DNA from: an uncultured Clostridia bacterium
Lineage (GTDB): Bacteria; Bacillota; Clostridia; Christensenellales; DUVY01
DNA length: 15,072 nt
Reading direction: 5' to 3'
Assembly (NCBI GenBank): GCA_937895465.1
Contig: CALAYY010000113.1
Location: 1 to 15,072, forward strand
Of the stretch, positions 6,108 to 13,650 are shown piece by piece. How positions within the stretch are numbered: the stretch's first letter is position 1; the number at the start of each line of letters is the position of its first letter. A model generated the notes under the pieces. The model made no database searches. It saw nothing but the letters and a program-made list of their open reading frames with translations, and was not told the DNA's origin. The translations under genes were made by a program, and so were the position numbers.

Positions 6108-7775
6108 TTATTTTTTTATATCTAAAATAGTTTTTTCGTCATATATACTTTTATACAGCCTGTAGCCTCCCGAAAGATTTAAAGCCTTAAAACCATGTCC
6201 TTTTAAAATTCGTTCAGCCAAATAACCCCTTTGTCCTACAAAGCATGTGACGTAAACTGTTTTTTCTTTATTGAGTTCATTTACTCTTTGTCTTAATTCA
6301 TTTAACGGTATATTTTTAAACCCATCTATATGCCCCTTTTCAAATTCAAATCTTGTACGTACATCCAAAAGCTCTGAATTAGCAAGGTCAATATTTTTCA
6401 AGTCTTCATAATGAAAAACATCACTTATATTTTCAACAACATTTTGCGCAGTAAGTCCTGCAATATTGACAGGGTCTTTTGCGGAAGAATACGGCGGAGA
6501 ATATGGAAGCTCTAATTCAGTCAAATCCTTAACAGTACCGTTTAGGCGTATTGCAGTTGCCAAAACATCAGCGCGTTTATCTACTCCCATAGTTCCTATA
6601 ATTTGTGCACCCAAAATCTTTCCGCTTTTTTTATCAAACATCAGCTTTATAGTCATAAACCCTGAATCGGGATAATATGACGGATGTGACGGTAAATAGG
6701 TGTAGATTTTTTGATAATCAATATTTTTAGCTTTTAATGTTTTTTCATTTAGTCCGCAGAAAGCAACAGTTTTATCAAAAACCTTTACGATTCCGCAAGA
6801 TGATGTACCATGATATTCAGAGATTTTTCCGATAATATTATCTGCCGCAATTCTCGCTTGTTTTTGAGCCGGCCCTGCCAAAGGCATATAAGTTTTATCA
6901 CCAGTTATATAATCCCTTATTTCCACCAAATCCCCTATAGCATAAATATCAGAATCAATAGTCTGCATGCGGTTATTAACAATTACAGCACCCTTTTGAT
7001 TAATCTCCAACCCTGATTCTACAGCAAGCTTTGAGACAGGTCTAACACCTATAGACACTATAACCATATCAGTTTCTACAGTTCTGTCATTTAGCTTCAA
7101 TAATATCTTTTTCTTATTATGGACAATTTCATTAACACTGTTATTTAATATAAGATTTACGCCCGTTTCTCTTAAGTATTTATGCAAGAAGCTTGCCATG
7201 TCAAAATCTAAGGGGCCTCCAATATGGTCAGATAGTTCAATAATTGAAGTACTAATATTGGCTTGTATAAGGTTTTCTGCCATTTCAAGCCCTATTGCGC
7301 CGCCGCCTATTACTACAGCAGAATTTGGCTTGTTGTTATCTATAAAAGATTTGATTTTTATAGTGTCAGGAATATCTCTAAGAGAAAATACTCCTTCAAA
7401 ATCTTTAATCCCTGTCGGTATTATTGGAGCAGCACCTGTTGCAAGGATTAGATAATCATAATTTTCTTGATATATCTCTCCGCTATTATGGTTTTGAATG
7501 CTTATTAACTTTCCTTTTCGGTCAATAGCAATAGCTTCATTTTTTATTCTAATATCTATATTAAATTGAGAAGATAGTTTGGACGGCGTCATTACAGTAA
7601 GTTCCCTATCATCTTGTATGATACCGCCAATATAATAAGGCATACCGCAGTTTGCATAAGAAATATAATCTCCTTTTTCAAGCAAAATAATTTCCATATT
7701 CTCATCTAATCTTCTTAACCGTGTAGCTGCAGTTGCACCACCTGCTGCTCCTCCAATAATTATGGTTTTTGCCAT
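6108..7775 (-). CDS. CoA-disulfide reductase with C-terminal rhodanese domain (CoADR-RHD/Npsr type)
   Basis: This FAD enzyme of the single-cysteine pyridine nucleotide-disulfide oxidoreductase family reduces CoA disulfide or CoA/protein persulfides with NAD(P)H. The first Rossmann motif GGAAGGATAATRL is at residues 8-20. SYANCGMPYYIGG carries redox Cys43, the same number as in the Staphylococcus aureus enzyme. The NAD(P)H motif VIGGGAIGLEMAE lies at 155-167, and AIGDLVEI, which contacts FAD, at 279-286. PYSPPYSSAKDP at 424-435 holds the conserved dimer-interface tyrosine region. A rhodanese domain fills about 465-550, with DVRTRFEFEKGHIDG and active Cys511 in TCFVGQRG. The length of 555 matches the two-domain Bacillus anthracis CoADR-RHD. 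The homologous Npsr of Shewanella releases H2S from persulfides. AGGAGA precedes the ATG. It lies 9 bases behind the small rhodanese gene. Confidence 0.93.
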   Translation of the reverse strand: MAKTIIIGGAAGGATAATRLRRLDENMEIILLEKGDYISYANCGMPYYIGGIIQDDRELTVMTPSKLSSQFNIDIRIKNEAIAIDRKGKLISIQNHNSGEIYQENYDYLILATGAAPIIPTGIKDFEGVFSLRDIPDTIKIKSFIDNNKPNSAVVIGGGAIGLEMAENLIQANISTSIIELSDHIGGPLDFDMASFLHKYLRETGVNLILNNSVNEIVHNKKKILLKLNDRTVETDMVIVSIGVRPVSKLAVESGLEINQKGAVIVNNRMQTIDSDIYAIGDLVEIRDYITGDKTYMPLAGPAQKQARIAADNIIGKISEYHGTSSCGIVKVFDKTVAFCGLNEKTLKAKNIDYQKIYTYLPSHPSYYPDSGFMTIKLMFDKKSGKILGAQIIGTMGVDKRADVLATAIRLNGTVKDLTELELPYSPPYSSAKDPVNIAGLTAQNVVENISDVFHYEDLKNIDLANSELLDVRTRFEFEKGHIDGFKNIPLNELRQRVNELNKEKTVYVTCFVGQRGYLAERILKGHGFKALNLSGGYRLYKSIYDEKTILDIKK

Positions 7776-7784
7776 ATTTTTCTC

Positions 7785-8114
7785 CTATTTATCTGTTTCT
7801 AATTTTCCTTTATAAGCATTAAGTCCGCCCAAATCTACAACATCATAATAACCCAGTCTTTTTAAGACTATAACAGCATGTATGCTTCTGGCTCCATTCT
7901 GGCAGTATAAATATATCCTTGTATGAAGATTTCTTACATTCTTTTTAACCCAGTCTTCAATATTTAAAAAAGGCACATTAATACTATTAGGTATTCTTCC
8001 TTCCCTAAATTCTGTCATTGATCTCAAGTCAATCAAAAATTCATTATCTGATAAAATCTGATTTATATCATTTATGTTTATCTTCTTATCGTATCTTTTG
8101 TAATAAGGTTGCAT
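7785..8114 (-). CDS. small single-domain rhodanese-like protein
   Basis: This 109-residue single rhodanese domain would carry sulfane sulfur as a cysteine persulfide. The N-terminal part has FLIDLRSMTEFREGRIPNSINVP at about 26-48, the usual D-x-R ... E-F ... G-x-I-P-x-x-x-N-I/V-P pattern. The active-site loop is Cys71-Gln-Asn-Gly-Ala-Arg-Ser, a six-residue-type loop with Arg76 positioned to hold a sulfur oxyanion. DLGGLNAYKG at 94-103 is the typical C-terminal end. It has no signal peptide. It is the first gene of the operon, 9 bases before CoA-disulfide reductase, which has its own rhodanese domain, so the operon encodes two. AAGGAGT at 8131-8125 is the ribosome binding site, with a rather long gap of 11 bases to ATG 8114. 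It may pass sulfur to the reductase, which is inference. Confidence 0.9.
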   Translation of the reverse strand: MQPYYKRYDKKININDINQILSDNEFLIDLRSMTEFREGRIPNSINVPFLNIEDWVKKNVRNLHTRIYLYCQNGARSIHAVIVLKRLGYYDVVDLGGLNAYKGKLETDK

Positions 8115-8137
8115 TAAAAATTTTACTCCTTGCTCTC

Positions 8138-8165
8138 TTGATTATCTTTTGTATTTATGTATAAT
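8138..8165 (+). promoter_or_regulatory. predicted promoter of the Crp/Fnr-family regulator gene
   Basis: TTGATT (8138-8143) and a perfect TATAAT (8160-8165) are separated by 16 bases. The -10 box lies inside the left arm of the palindrome, so a protein bound there would compete with RNA polymerase. The predicted start is near 8172. On the minus strand a GATAAT (8146-8141) could be the -10 box of the rhodanese operon, but no good -35 box accompanies it, as is common at activator-dependent promoters. Confidence 0.5.
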
Positions 8166-8180
8166 AAAATTATACATAAA
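8154..8180. promoter_or_regulatory. 27-bp perfect palindrome, likely operator of the Crp/Fnr-family regulator
   Basis: The arm TTTATGTATAAT (8154-8165) and the arm ATTATACATAAA (8169-8180) are perfect inverse complements around AAA. It lies between two divergent genes, one of which encodes a dimeric DNA-binding regulator. It overlaps the -10 box of the regulator gene. It is not the classical CRP (TGTGA-N6-TCACA) or FNR (TTGAT-N4-ATCAA) site. Confidence 0.7.
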
Positions 8181-8196
8181 GTGAGGGTTAATTATT

Positions 8197-8865
8197 ATGG
8201 TCAAACAAGAACATATCGATTTTTTAAATTCATATCTGCCCTTTTTGAAAAAAATGGCTTCTGATGACAGAGAAGAATTCTTCAATAAAGTTGTATTAAA
8301 GTATTATAACGCTGGGGAAATTATTTCTAATAATGTTACCTGCAGCGGTATGATTACCGTCTATGAGGGGCAAGCACGCGCCTATATAGGCTCGAGCACA
8401 GGCAAACAAATCAGCGTTTATAGGCTTTTAGAAGGCGATGTTTGTGTATTGTCAGCTTCATGTGTTATGAAAAATCTTACTTTTGATGTCACTATTGAAA
8501 CTGAAAAAGACAGTCAAATTATTGTTTTGCCTTCAGAGGCCTTTGACAAATTTGTGAAGAACAATAGTCCATTAAAGGACTATGTACTTGCAATTATGTC
8601 ACAACGGTTATCAGATGCTTTGTTCTTGATTGAGCAAACTTTATTTTCAAGCTTCGATAAACGCCTTGCTGGTTTTATTTTAGAGCAAGCCAGCATTGAA
8701 GGCGCTAATACGGTCAAAATAACCCAGGATACTATTGCTAATCATCTTGGAACAGCCAGAGAAGTTGTTACCAGAATGATGAATTATTTTGAAAACGAAG
8801 GATACATAGAGTTGTTTCGTGGCGGCTACAAAATAATTAATAATGTTGGATTATCTAGCTTATAA
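8197..8865 (+). CDS. Crp/Fnr-family transcriptional regulator with C-x5-C motif
   Basis: This 222-residue dimeric regulator has the Crp/Fnr layout. An N-terminal cyclic-nucleotide-binding-like beta-roll spans about 15-115, a long dimer helix about 120-155, and a winged helix-turn-helix about 172-215, with ITQDTIANHLGTAREVVTRMM as the HTH and recognition helix, and GYIELFRGGYKI as the wing. It lacks the N-terminal cysteine cluster that binds the FNR iron-sulfur centre. Three cysteines are present: Cys49, Cys83 and Cys89, the last two in GDVCVLSASC. This pair could act as a thiol or persulfide switch. The gene diverges from the rhodanese operon across an 82-bp gap with a perfect palindrome, so it most likely controls that operon and itself. 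GAGGG at 8183-8187 is the ribosome binding site. The ligand or signal is unknown. Confidence 0.92.
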   Translation: MVKQEHIDFLNSYLPFLKKMASDDREEFFNKVVLKYYNAGEIISNNVTCSGMITVYEGQARAYIGSSTGKQISVYRLLEGDVCVLSASCVMKNLTFDVTIETEKDSQIIVLPSEAFDKFVKNNSPLKDYVLAIMSQRLSDALFLIEQTLFSSFDKRLAGFILEQASIEGANTVKITQDTIANHLGTAREVVTRMMNYFENEGYIELFRGGYKIINNVGLSSL

Positions 8866-8948
8866 TATTATATAGATTAATAATATATTTCTCTGTAACT
8901 TTTGTCACTCTCTTTTGATTATTATTTTATAAGTTGTTAATTATAAAG

Positions 8949-8983
8949 AAAAACACGCCCTTAATTTTTGAGAGCGTGTTTTT
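8949..8983. terminator. bidirectional intrinsic terminator
   Basis: AAAAACACGC (8949-8958) pairs perfectly with GCGTGTTTTT (8974-8983) around a 15-base loop. It has a T-run on either strand. It sits between the convergent regulator gene (stop at 8865) and the nitroreductase gene (stop at 8989) and can serve both. Confidence 0.88.
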
Positions 8984-8988
8984 GACTT

Positions 8989-9585
8989 TTATCTAAAAAC
9001 TCTAAATGTCTTTTCTGTAGGTTCATATACTTTTTCATCTGCCGATGCCAAAATTTCACCGAAAGGCATTTGAGCAAGCAACTTCCATGTTTGGGGAAGA
9101 TTCCAACGCACTTTAACGGCTTCATCAATCAAGGGATTATAATGCTGCAAGCTAGCGCCTAATCCTTTGTCTGCTAGAGCAGTCCAAATAACGTGTTGTA
9201 ACATGCCGGATGCTTGTAATGCCCAAAGAGGAAATATGTCTTTATATAAAGGGAACTGCTCAATAAGTGCTTTAGTTTCTGCGACGTCTTCAAATATTAG
9301 CACCGTACCATGCCCATTTTTAAATGAGTTGATTTTTTGTTCCGTTTTGGCAAAACTTTTTTCAGGAACTACTTTATGTAAGGTCTCAATAACAATGTCC
9401 CATAAATCATCATGATCTTTTCCAATCAATAGTACAGCTCTGTTTGCTTGTGAATTATATGCTGTAGGCGAATGTAAAAGCGCATGTTTTACAATAGTTA
9501 TAATTTCGTCATCAGATATCGGAGAATTTTTACCGATGGCATATATCGAACGTCTTTTTTTTACAGCTTCAAGATATGTATTCAT
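8989..9585 (-). CDS. nitroreductase family protein (FMN-dependent)
   Basis: This 198-residue flavoprotein belongs to the nitroreductase fold, in the branch with fungal Frm2/Hbn1-like and bacterial YdfG-like members. Such enzymes are cytosolic FMN dimers that reduce nitro compounds, quinones or other oxidants with NAD(P)H; the natural substrate is usually unknown. Seen here are KKRRSIYAIG at 9-18, with the Arg-Arg-Ser phosphate-binding motif of FMN; HSPTAYNSQANRAVLL at 38-53, the N-S-Q FMN contact; and DKGLGASLQHYNP at 139-151, which lines the flavin pocket. MPFGE at 173-177 is the conserved C-terminal turn. The protein is full length. AGAGGT precedes ATG 9585. It is transcribed alone, between its own promoter and a terminator shared with the Crp/Fnr-type regulator gene. 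Confidence 0.9.
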   Translation of the reverse strand: MNTYLEAVKKRRSIYAIGKNSPISDDEIITIVKHALLHSPTAYNSQANRAVLLIGKDHDDLWDIVIETLHKVVPEKSFAKTEQKINSFKNGHGTVLIFEDVAETKALIEQFPLYKDIFPLWALQASGMLQHVIWTALADKGLGASLQHYNPLIDEAVKVRWNLPQTWKLLAQMPFGEILASADEKVYEPTEKTFRVFR

Positions 9586-9616
9586 TTTTTTACCTCTTTT
9601 TAATTTTGTTTATTTA

Positions 9617-9645
9617 AGTTTATAATTGATTAATATTACAGTCAA
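9617..9645 (-). promoter_or_regulatory. predicted nitroreductase promoter
   Basis: On the minus strand TTGACT (9645-9640) is a good -35 box. The -10 box is either TAAACT (9622-9617) after 17 bases or TATAAA (9624-9619) after 15 bases. Both put the start about 20-25 bases before the ribosome binding site region. The rest of the 171-bp gap up to 9756 is A-rich, with no further clear signal. Confidence 0.45.
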
Positions 9646-9756
9646 TGAAACAGCGTGATAACAGTACATTTCAAAAAACCGTCTAAAAGTTATTATAACA
9701 AACATCATAAAGAAGAATACAAAATAAAAAAGAAATAAAAGATATAAAATGTCATA

Positions 9757-12108
9757 TCAGGCACGCAATTTTATATGATAAAGCCTTGAATCAAAATCTG
9801 TAAGTAGTTTTATATCTTTATGATAACCGCTTCCTACAAAGTTTTGTTTTAATTTTACTTTACCAGAATTGATTGCACAAGCATCTGCAATATAAGTCTC
9901 CTCTTCACTAGTGATATCAAATCTGTTTCCCAAGAAGTTATGTATTATGCCGTCTCCCTTTATTTTGAACGGCAACACATGATTAATCAAATCACCAAAA
10001 AGTTTTATATTGATGCTTTGTTTTCTTGTTTCTATCAAGTATATTCCGTCTTTTATATGCATAGCTTTTAAAACTTGAGGCTGCTGATTAGGTTTTATTA
10101 TTCCTTCAAACTGCCCTATAATTGCTTCTGTTCTTTTTTTATTGATAATCATCCATGCTGTGCCGTCCGCCATATCTTCATAGATATCTTGAAGCCTATA
10201 AAAATCGCCAAATTGCAATAATGCCCTATGCTGTTTATAATAATTAATTTGATTTTTTATTGTCTTTAATTCTATCGGCGACAAGACATTGAGATTTATT
10301 TCATATCCTAATGTGCCAAATACGGAAACGTTAAACCGTGTTTCCAGCGGAACTTTTCTTAATGTCTGATGAGACGGAGATGATCCAATATGCGCTCCCA
10401 TTGTATTAACAGGATAGCCGTAACTTGTGCCTTCTTGAATACCAAGTCGGCTAAAGCCGTCTGTATTATCTGAAGTCCATGTTTGAGGCATAAAGCATAG
10501 CATCCCTAAATCAAATCTGTTACCGCCGCTTGCGCATGATTCAAACAGTATTTTAGGAAAGGACGACACAATTGAGTCTAAAATCTCATACAACCCTAAT
10601 ATATATCTGTGAAAAAATTCGCCTTGTAATGAAATTGCAGATGAATACATATCTGTTATATTGCGGTTCATATCCCATTTGACATATTCAATCTTAGCAT
10701 TTTTTAAAACATCACTTATTACTTGTATTATATATCGTCTTACCTCTTTTTTACATAAGTCGAGGACATATTGGTTTCGCCCTTCTAATGGCGTTCTATT
10801 AGGTGATTTTATTGCCCAGTCAGGATGATTTTCATATAAAACGCTTTTTTCATTAACCATTTCAGGCTCCACCCATAGGCCAAACATCATTCCTAACTTG
10901 TTAATGCTTTGTGCCAATTTATTAAGACCCATAGGTAACTTCTTTTTATTTTCAAACCAATCTCCTAAAGAACTATTGTCAGAATTTCTATTGCCAAACC
11001 AACCATCATCTAACACAAACAATTCAATACCTAAATCAGCCGCTGTTTTTGCAAGTTTTATTATTTTATGCCGATTAAAGTCCATATACATGGCTTCCCA
11101 GCTATTAATCAAAATTGGCCTTTCTTTTTTTGCCCAATACCCTCTTACAATATGTTCCTTAATAAAATTATGCATATTATTGGACAAGCCATTAAAACCT
11201 TTATCAGAATATGACAAAACAGCCTCAGGCGTTTCAAACAAATCATCCTTTTTTAATTCCCATTCAAAACAATGCGGATTAATCCCTGACATTATTCTTA
11301 ACTGGTTATGAGGTGAAACCTCAGCAAGTGTATAATGATTGCCGCTATAAACAAGATTAAAGCCATAGCAATCACCATGATTTTGATCTGCCTCTTTTTT
11401 TGAAAACATTATAAATGGGTTATGACGGTTTGAGCTATTGCCAGTAATTGAACTGTTAACAAATTGCCCACAGGTTAATTGCCGAATATGTTTTGTTCGC
11501 TCCTTTATCCAATTGCCGTCAAATGTAGTCATCTGATACTGATCGCCGCTTGGCATATCAAGATTAAAACTCATTATTTTCCTGATATACAGCGGCTCAT
11601 TATTTTTATTAATCAAAACGGCTCTTCTGGTAATTACATTTGTATCATAGAAAACGGTATAAATAAGCCTTAATTCAACTGCTGATACTTTGTCAGACAT
11701 AGTAATTTGCAAACTTTTTACATTGTTTTGAGCAATTGCTTGAGGCATTTTAGAGGTTTTGATAGGCATAATACCGTCTGAAATACTATGTGTGTCATAG
11801 GTAAAATCGCAAATATAGCTCTTATCAGGCATTTTTATCTCTATTGCTGCCGCCCTATAATCGCCTTTACCTATAGTTGTGTATTCTTGCGAAATATAGT
11901 CAAGACAATAAATGGGATCAGCCTTGCTGTATAAAACAGAACTTCCATAAATAATAGCATTTTTTTCTATCAGTGCAGAGTAATCATCCAAATAACTTAT
12001 TCTCTTTCCGTAATATACACTTTGTAAATGCCCAAACCGTGTAATAGCAAAGACATAGCTTGTATTATTAGTATCAAGATGAAATATGTTATCCTTAAAA
12101 TCTATCAT
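9757..12108 (-). CDS. alpha-galactosidase, glycoside hydrolase family 36
   Basis: A retaining GH36 alpha-galactosidase removes terminal alpha-linked galactose, as in melibiose, raffinose-family sugars or galactomannan side chains. An N-terminal beta-supersandwich spans about 1-325, the (beta/alpha)8 barrel about 326-630, and a C-terminal beta domain about 640-783. In the barrel are NSWEAMYMDF at 335-344, LDDGWFGNR at 366-374, GLWVEPEMV at 410-418, and KWDMNR at 477-482. Asp479 is the nucleophile, equivalent to Asp478 of Geobacillus AgaA. SCASGGNRFDLGM is at 524-536, and TSDNTDG at 545-551 carries the acid/base Asp547. No signal peptide is seen, so it is intracellular and works on imported oligosaccharides. 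Its 783 residues slightly exceed the usual 720-750. GGTGA precedes ATG 12108, 15 bases after the symporter stop. It is the last gene of the galactoside operon. Confidence 0.95.
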   Translation of the reverse strand: MIDFKDNIFHLDTNNTSYVFAITRFGHLQSVYYGKRISYLDDYSALIEKNAIIYGSSVLYSKADPIYCLDYISQEYTTIGKGDYRAAAIEIKMPDKSYICDFTYDTHSISDGIMPIKTSKMPQAIAQNNVKSLQITMSDKVSAVELRLIYTVFYDTNVITRRAVLINKNNEPLYIRKIMSFNLDMPSGDQYQMTTFDGNWIKERTKHIRQLTCGQFVNSSITGNSSNRHNPFIMFSKKEADQNHGDCYGFNLVYSGNHYTLAEVSPHNQLRIMSGINPHCFEWELKKDDLFETPEAVLSYSDKGFNGLSNNMHNFIKEHIVRGYWAKKERPILINSWEAMYMDFNRHKIIKLAKTAADLGIELFVLDDGWFGNRNSDNSSLGDWFENKKKLPMGLNKLAQSINKLGMMFGLWVEPEMVNEKSVLYENHPDWAIKSPNRTPLEGRNQYVLDLCKKEVRRYIIQVISDVLKNAKIEYVKWDMNRNITDMYSSAISLQGEFFHRYILGLYEILDSIVSSFPKILFESCASGGNRFDLGMLCFMPQTWTSDNTDGFSRLGIQEGTSYGYPVNTMGAHIGSSPSHQTLRKVPLETRFNVSVFGTLGYEINLNVLSPIELKTIKNQINYYKQHRALLQFGDFYRLQDIYEDMADGTAWMIINKKRTEAIIGQFEGIIKPNQQPQVLKAMHIKDGIYLIETRKQSINIKLFGDLINHVLPFKIKGDGIIHNFLGNRFDITSEEETYIADACAINSGKVKLKQNFVGSGYHKDIKLLTDFDSRLYHIKLRA

Positions 12109-12123
12109 GTTAAGTCACCATAA

Positions 12124-13641
12124 TTATTTATTGACAAAAGGCTTATCATCTCTAGAGTCTGTTTTATCAAGTAAACCGTCCTTAGTTTTTCCTTGTTTTA
12201 GGTCTGTAATAATACGGTTGTACATTTTAGTGTCAATCTTATATTTGGTCATATATATAATATAACAGCCTAATATACACAAAAGAGGAATAATAATCAT
12301 AGATATTCTCAAAATCAAAAGCATATTATCATTGACATCAAATAGTATTGATTTCATTTGTTCTGTTTTGATAATTCCATTAATTATATTATTTTTAAAA
12401 TCCTCTTCTATCCCTGACCTTCTGTTAGCTAAAAAAGAAATTCCAGAAATAATTAGAGTAAGATTAGTTACGCCTACTTGAATTGCACTTGCCAGCTTAG
12501 TAATAAACGGGTTAAGTGAAAACAAAACGCTTTCTGTTCGCTTGCCTAATTTCCATTGTCCGTATTCTATAGTGTCTGCAAGCATAACTAATACCAATAA
12601 CTGAATAAATGCCTGACCAAAAAACAGTATTATACCGATTATTATTAGAGTGATAATATGCATAGGCAAAACATATCCAATCAGCATAAAACCTATATAT
12701 CCTATAACCACCAAAACAATTGACAAAGTAAATAACTGTTTTCTGTTAAACCGTTTTGAAAACAGCGGATAAACAGCTAAAGCCAAGATTTGCGTTACAG
12801 CTACAACAATCAAAAACATCGTATAAGCTTTTCCGTCCCCCAAATCACCAAAGTCATAATCAAAGAAATATATTCCCAAAGAAGTAGTGATATAATAGCC
12901 TATATTAAACAATAATATAGAGATTGCTATTGTCAGAAGCTGATCATTTTTAAAAATTAGTTTTAAAATATCTTTAAAATGCGTCTTATCCTGTCTTGAT
13001 GTTATAGGATTGAATTTTTCTTTAACTCCAAACACTACTAATAACTGACACGCAACAAAGGTAATTGAAGTTATCAATGCTATTATAAAAAACCCTTTTA
13101 TTGCTCCAAGACTGCTGTTTATTATAACTGGCGTTACACCCATTATCAAAAACAATCCTACATTGGCAAAAATTCTTGCAAGAGAGCTTACTTTTTCTCT
13201 TTGCTTTTGGTCAGTGGACATTGAGGGAAGCATAGACCAATATCCAATGTCATTAGCTGTAAAGGTTATATCAAAAAGAAAATAAAATAAGGTAAATATA
13301 ATCAAAAAAGGTACACCTGAAATCCCGAGATCAATAAACAACAGCATTGTTACAGCTGCACTGCCCACAGCTCCAAGAATTATCCAAGGCTTGAACTTAC
13401 CCCATTTTGATTTGGTGTTGTCAACTATTACGCCCATAATGGGGTCATTGATAGCATCCCATATTCGAGCTATCAGCATTATTATAGTAATTGCCCCTAA
13501 TTCCCAATCGCTGATACCTACAGCATTAATCAAAAAATAAACCAGATATGAGCTAAAAAGTGCATAGCACATATCTCTGCCTATACAGCCGATGCTGTAA
13601 GTCCATTTATTTCTTGCCGAAATCTTGTCAGACTGTTCCAT
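12124..13641 (-). CDS. GPH-family sugar:cation symporter (MelB-like)
   Basis: This 505-residue permease is of the glycoside-pentoside-hexuronide:cation symporter family within the major facilitator superfamily, with about twelve membrane helices. The MelB cation-site motif is seen in WDAINDPIMG at 61-70, where Asp62 and Asp66 match MelB Asp55 and Asp59. It is followed by KSKWGKFKPW at 77-86, the conserved cytoplasmic loop. GRDM at 21-24 and ANDIGYW at 129-135 hold acidic residues (Asp23 and Asp131) at the positions of the MelB sugar-binding aspartates 19 and 124. It would import a galactoside with Na+ or H+. There is no C-terminal IIA-like domain, unlike LacS, so no phosphotransferase-type control is built in. 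The start has AAGGAGA with ideal spacing, overlapping the end of the upstream GH2 gene, only 9 bases away. The exact sugar is inferred from the flanking galactosidases. Confidence 0.93.
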   Translation of the reverse strand: MEQSDKISARNKWTYSIGCIGRDMCYALFSSYLVYFLINAVGISDWELGAITIIMLIARIWDAINDPIMGVIVDNTKSKWGKFKPWIILGAVGSAAVTMLLFIDLGISGVPFLIIFTLFYFLFDITFTANDIGYWSMLPSMSTDQKQREKVSSLARIFANVGLFLIMGVTPVIINSSLGAIKGFFIIALITSITFVACQLLVVFGVKEKFNPITSRQDKTHFKDILKLIFKNDQLLTIAISILLFNIGYYITTSLGIYFFDYDFGDLGDGKAYTMFLIVVAVTQILALAVYPLFSKRFNRKQLFTLSIVLVVIGYIGFMLIGYVLPMHIITLIIIGIILFFGQAFIQLLVLVMLADTIEYGQWKLGKRTESVLFSLNPFITKLASAIQVGVTNLTLIISGISFLANRRSGIEEDFKNNIINGIIKTEQMKSILFDVNDNMLLILRISMIIIPLLCILGCYIIYMTKYKIDTKMYNRIITDLKQGKTKDGLLDKTDSRDDKPFVNK

Positions 13642-13650
13642 ATTTTCTCC

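Noticed and set aside
9689..9699. GTTATTATAAC mini-palindrome downstream of the GH36 gene, as a terminator
   Set aside because: The stem is only 5 bp, all AT except one pair, with no good T-run at the right distance. No terminator for the galactoside operon could be supported.
10898..11311. 137-codon open frame on the plus strand
   Set aside because: It lies wholly antisense within the GH36 gene, whose protein is clearly conserved there. It has no domain of its own and no ribosome binding site.
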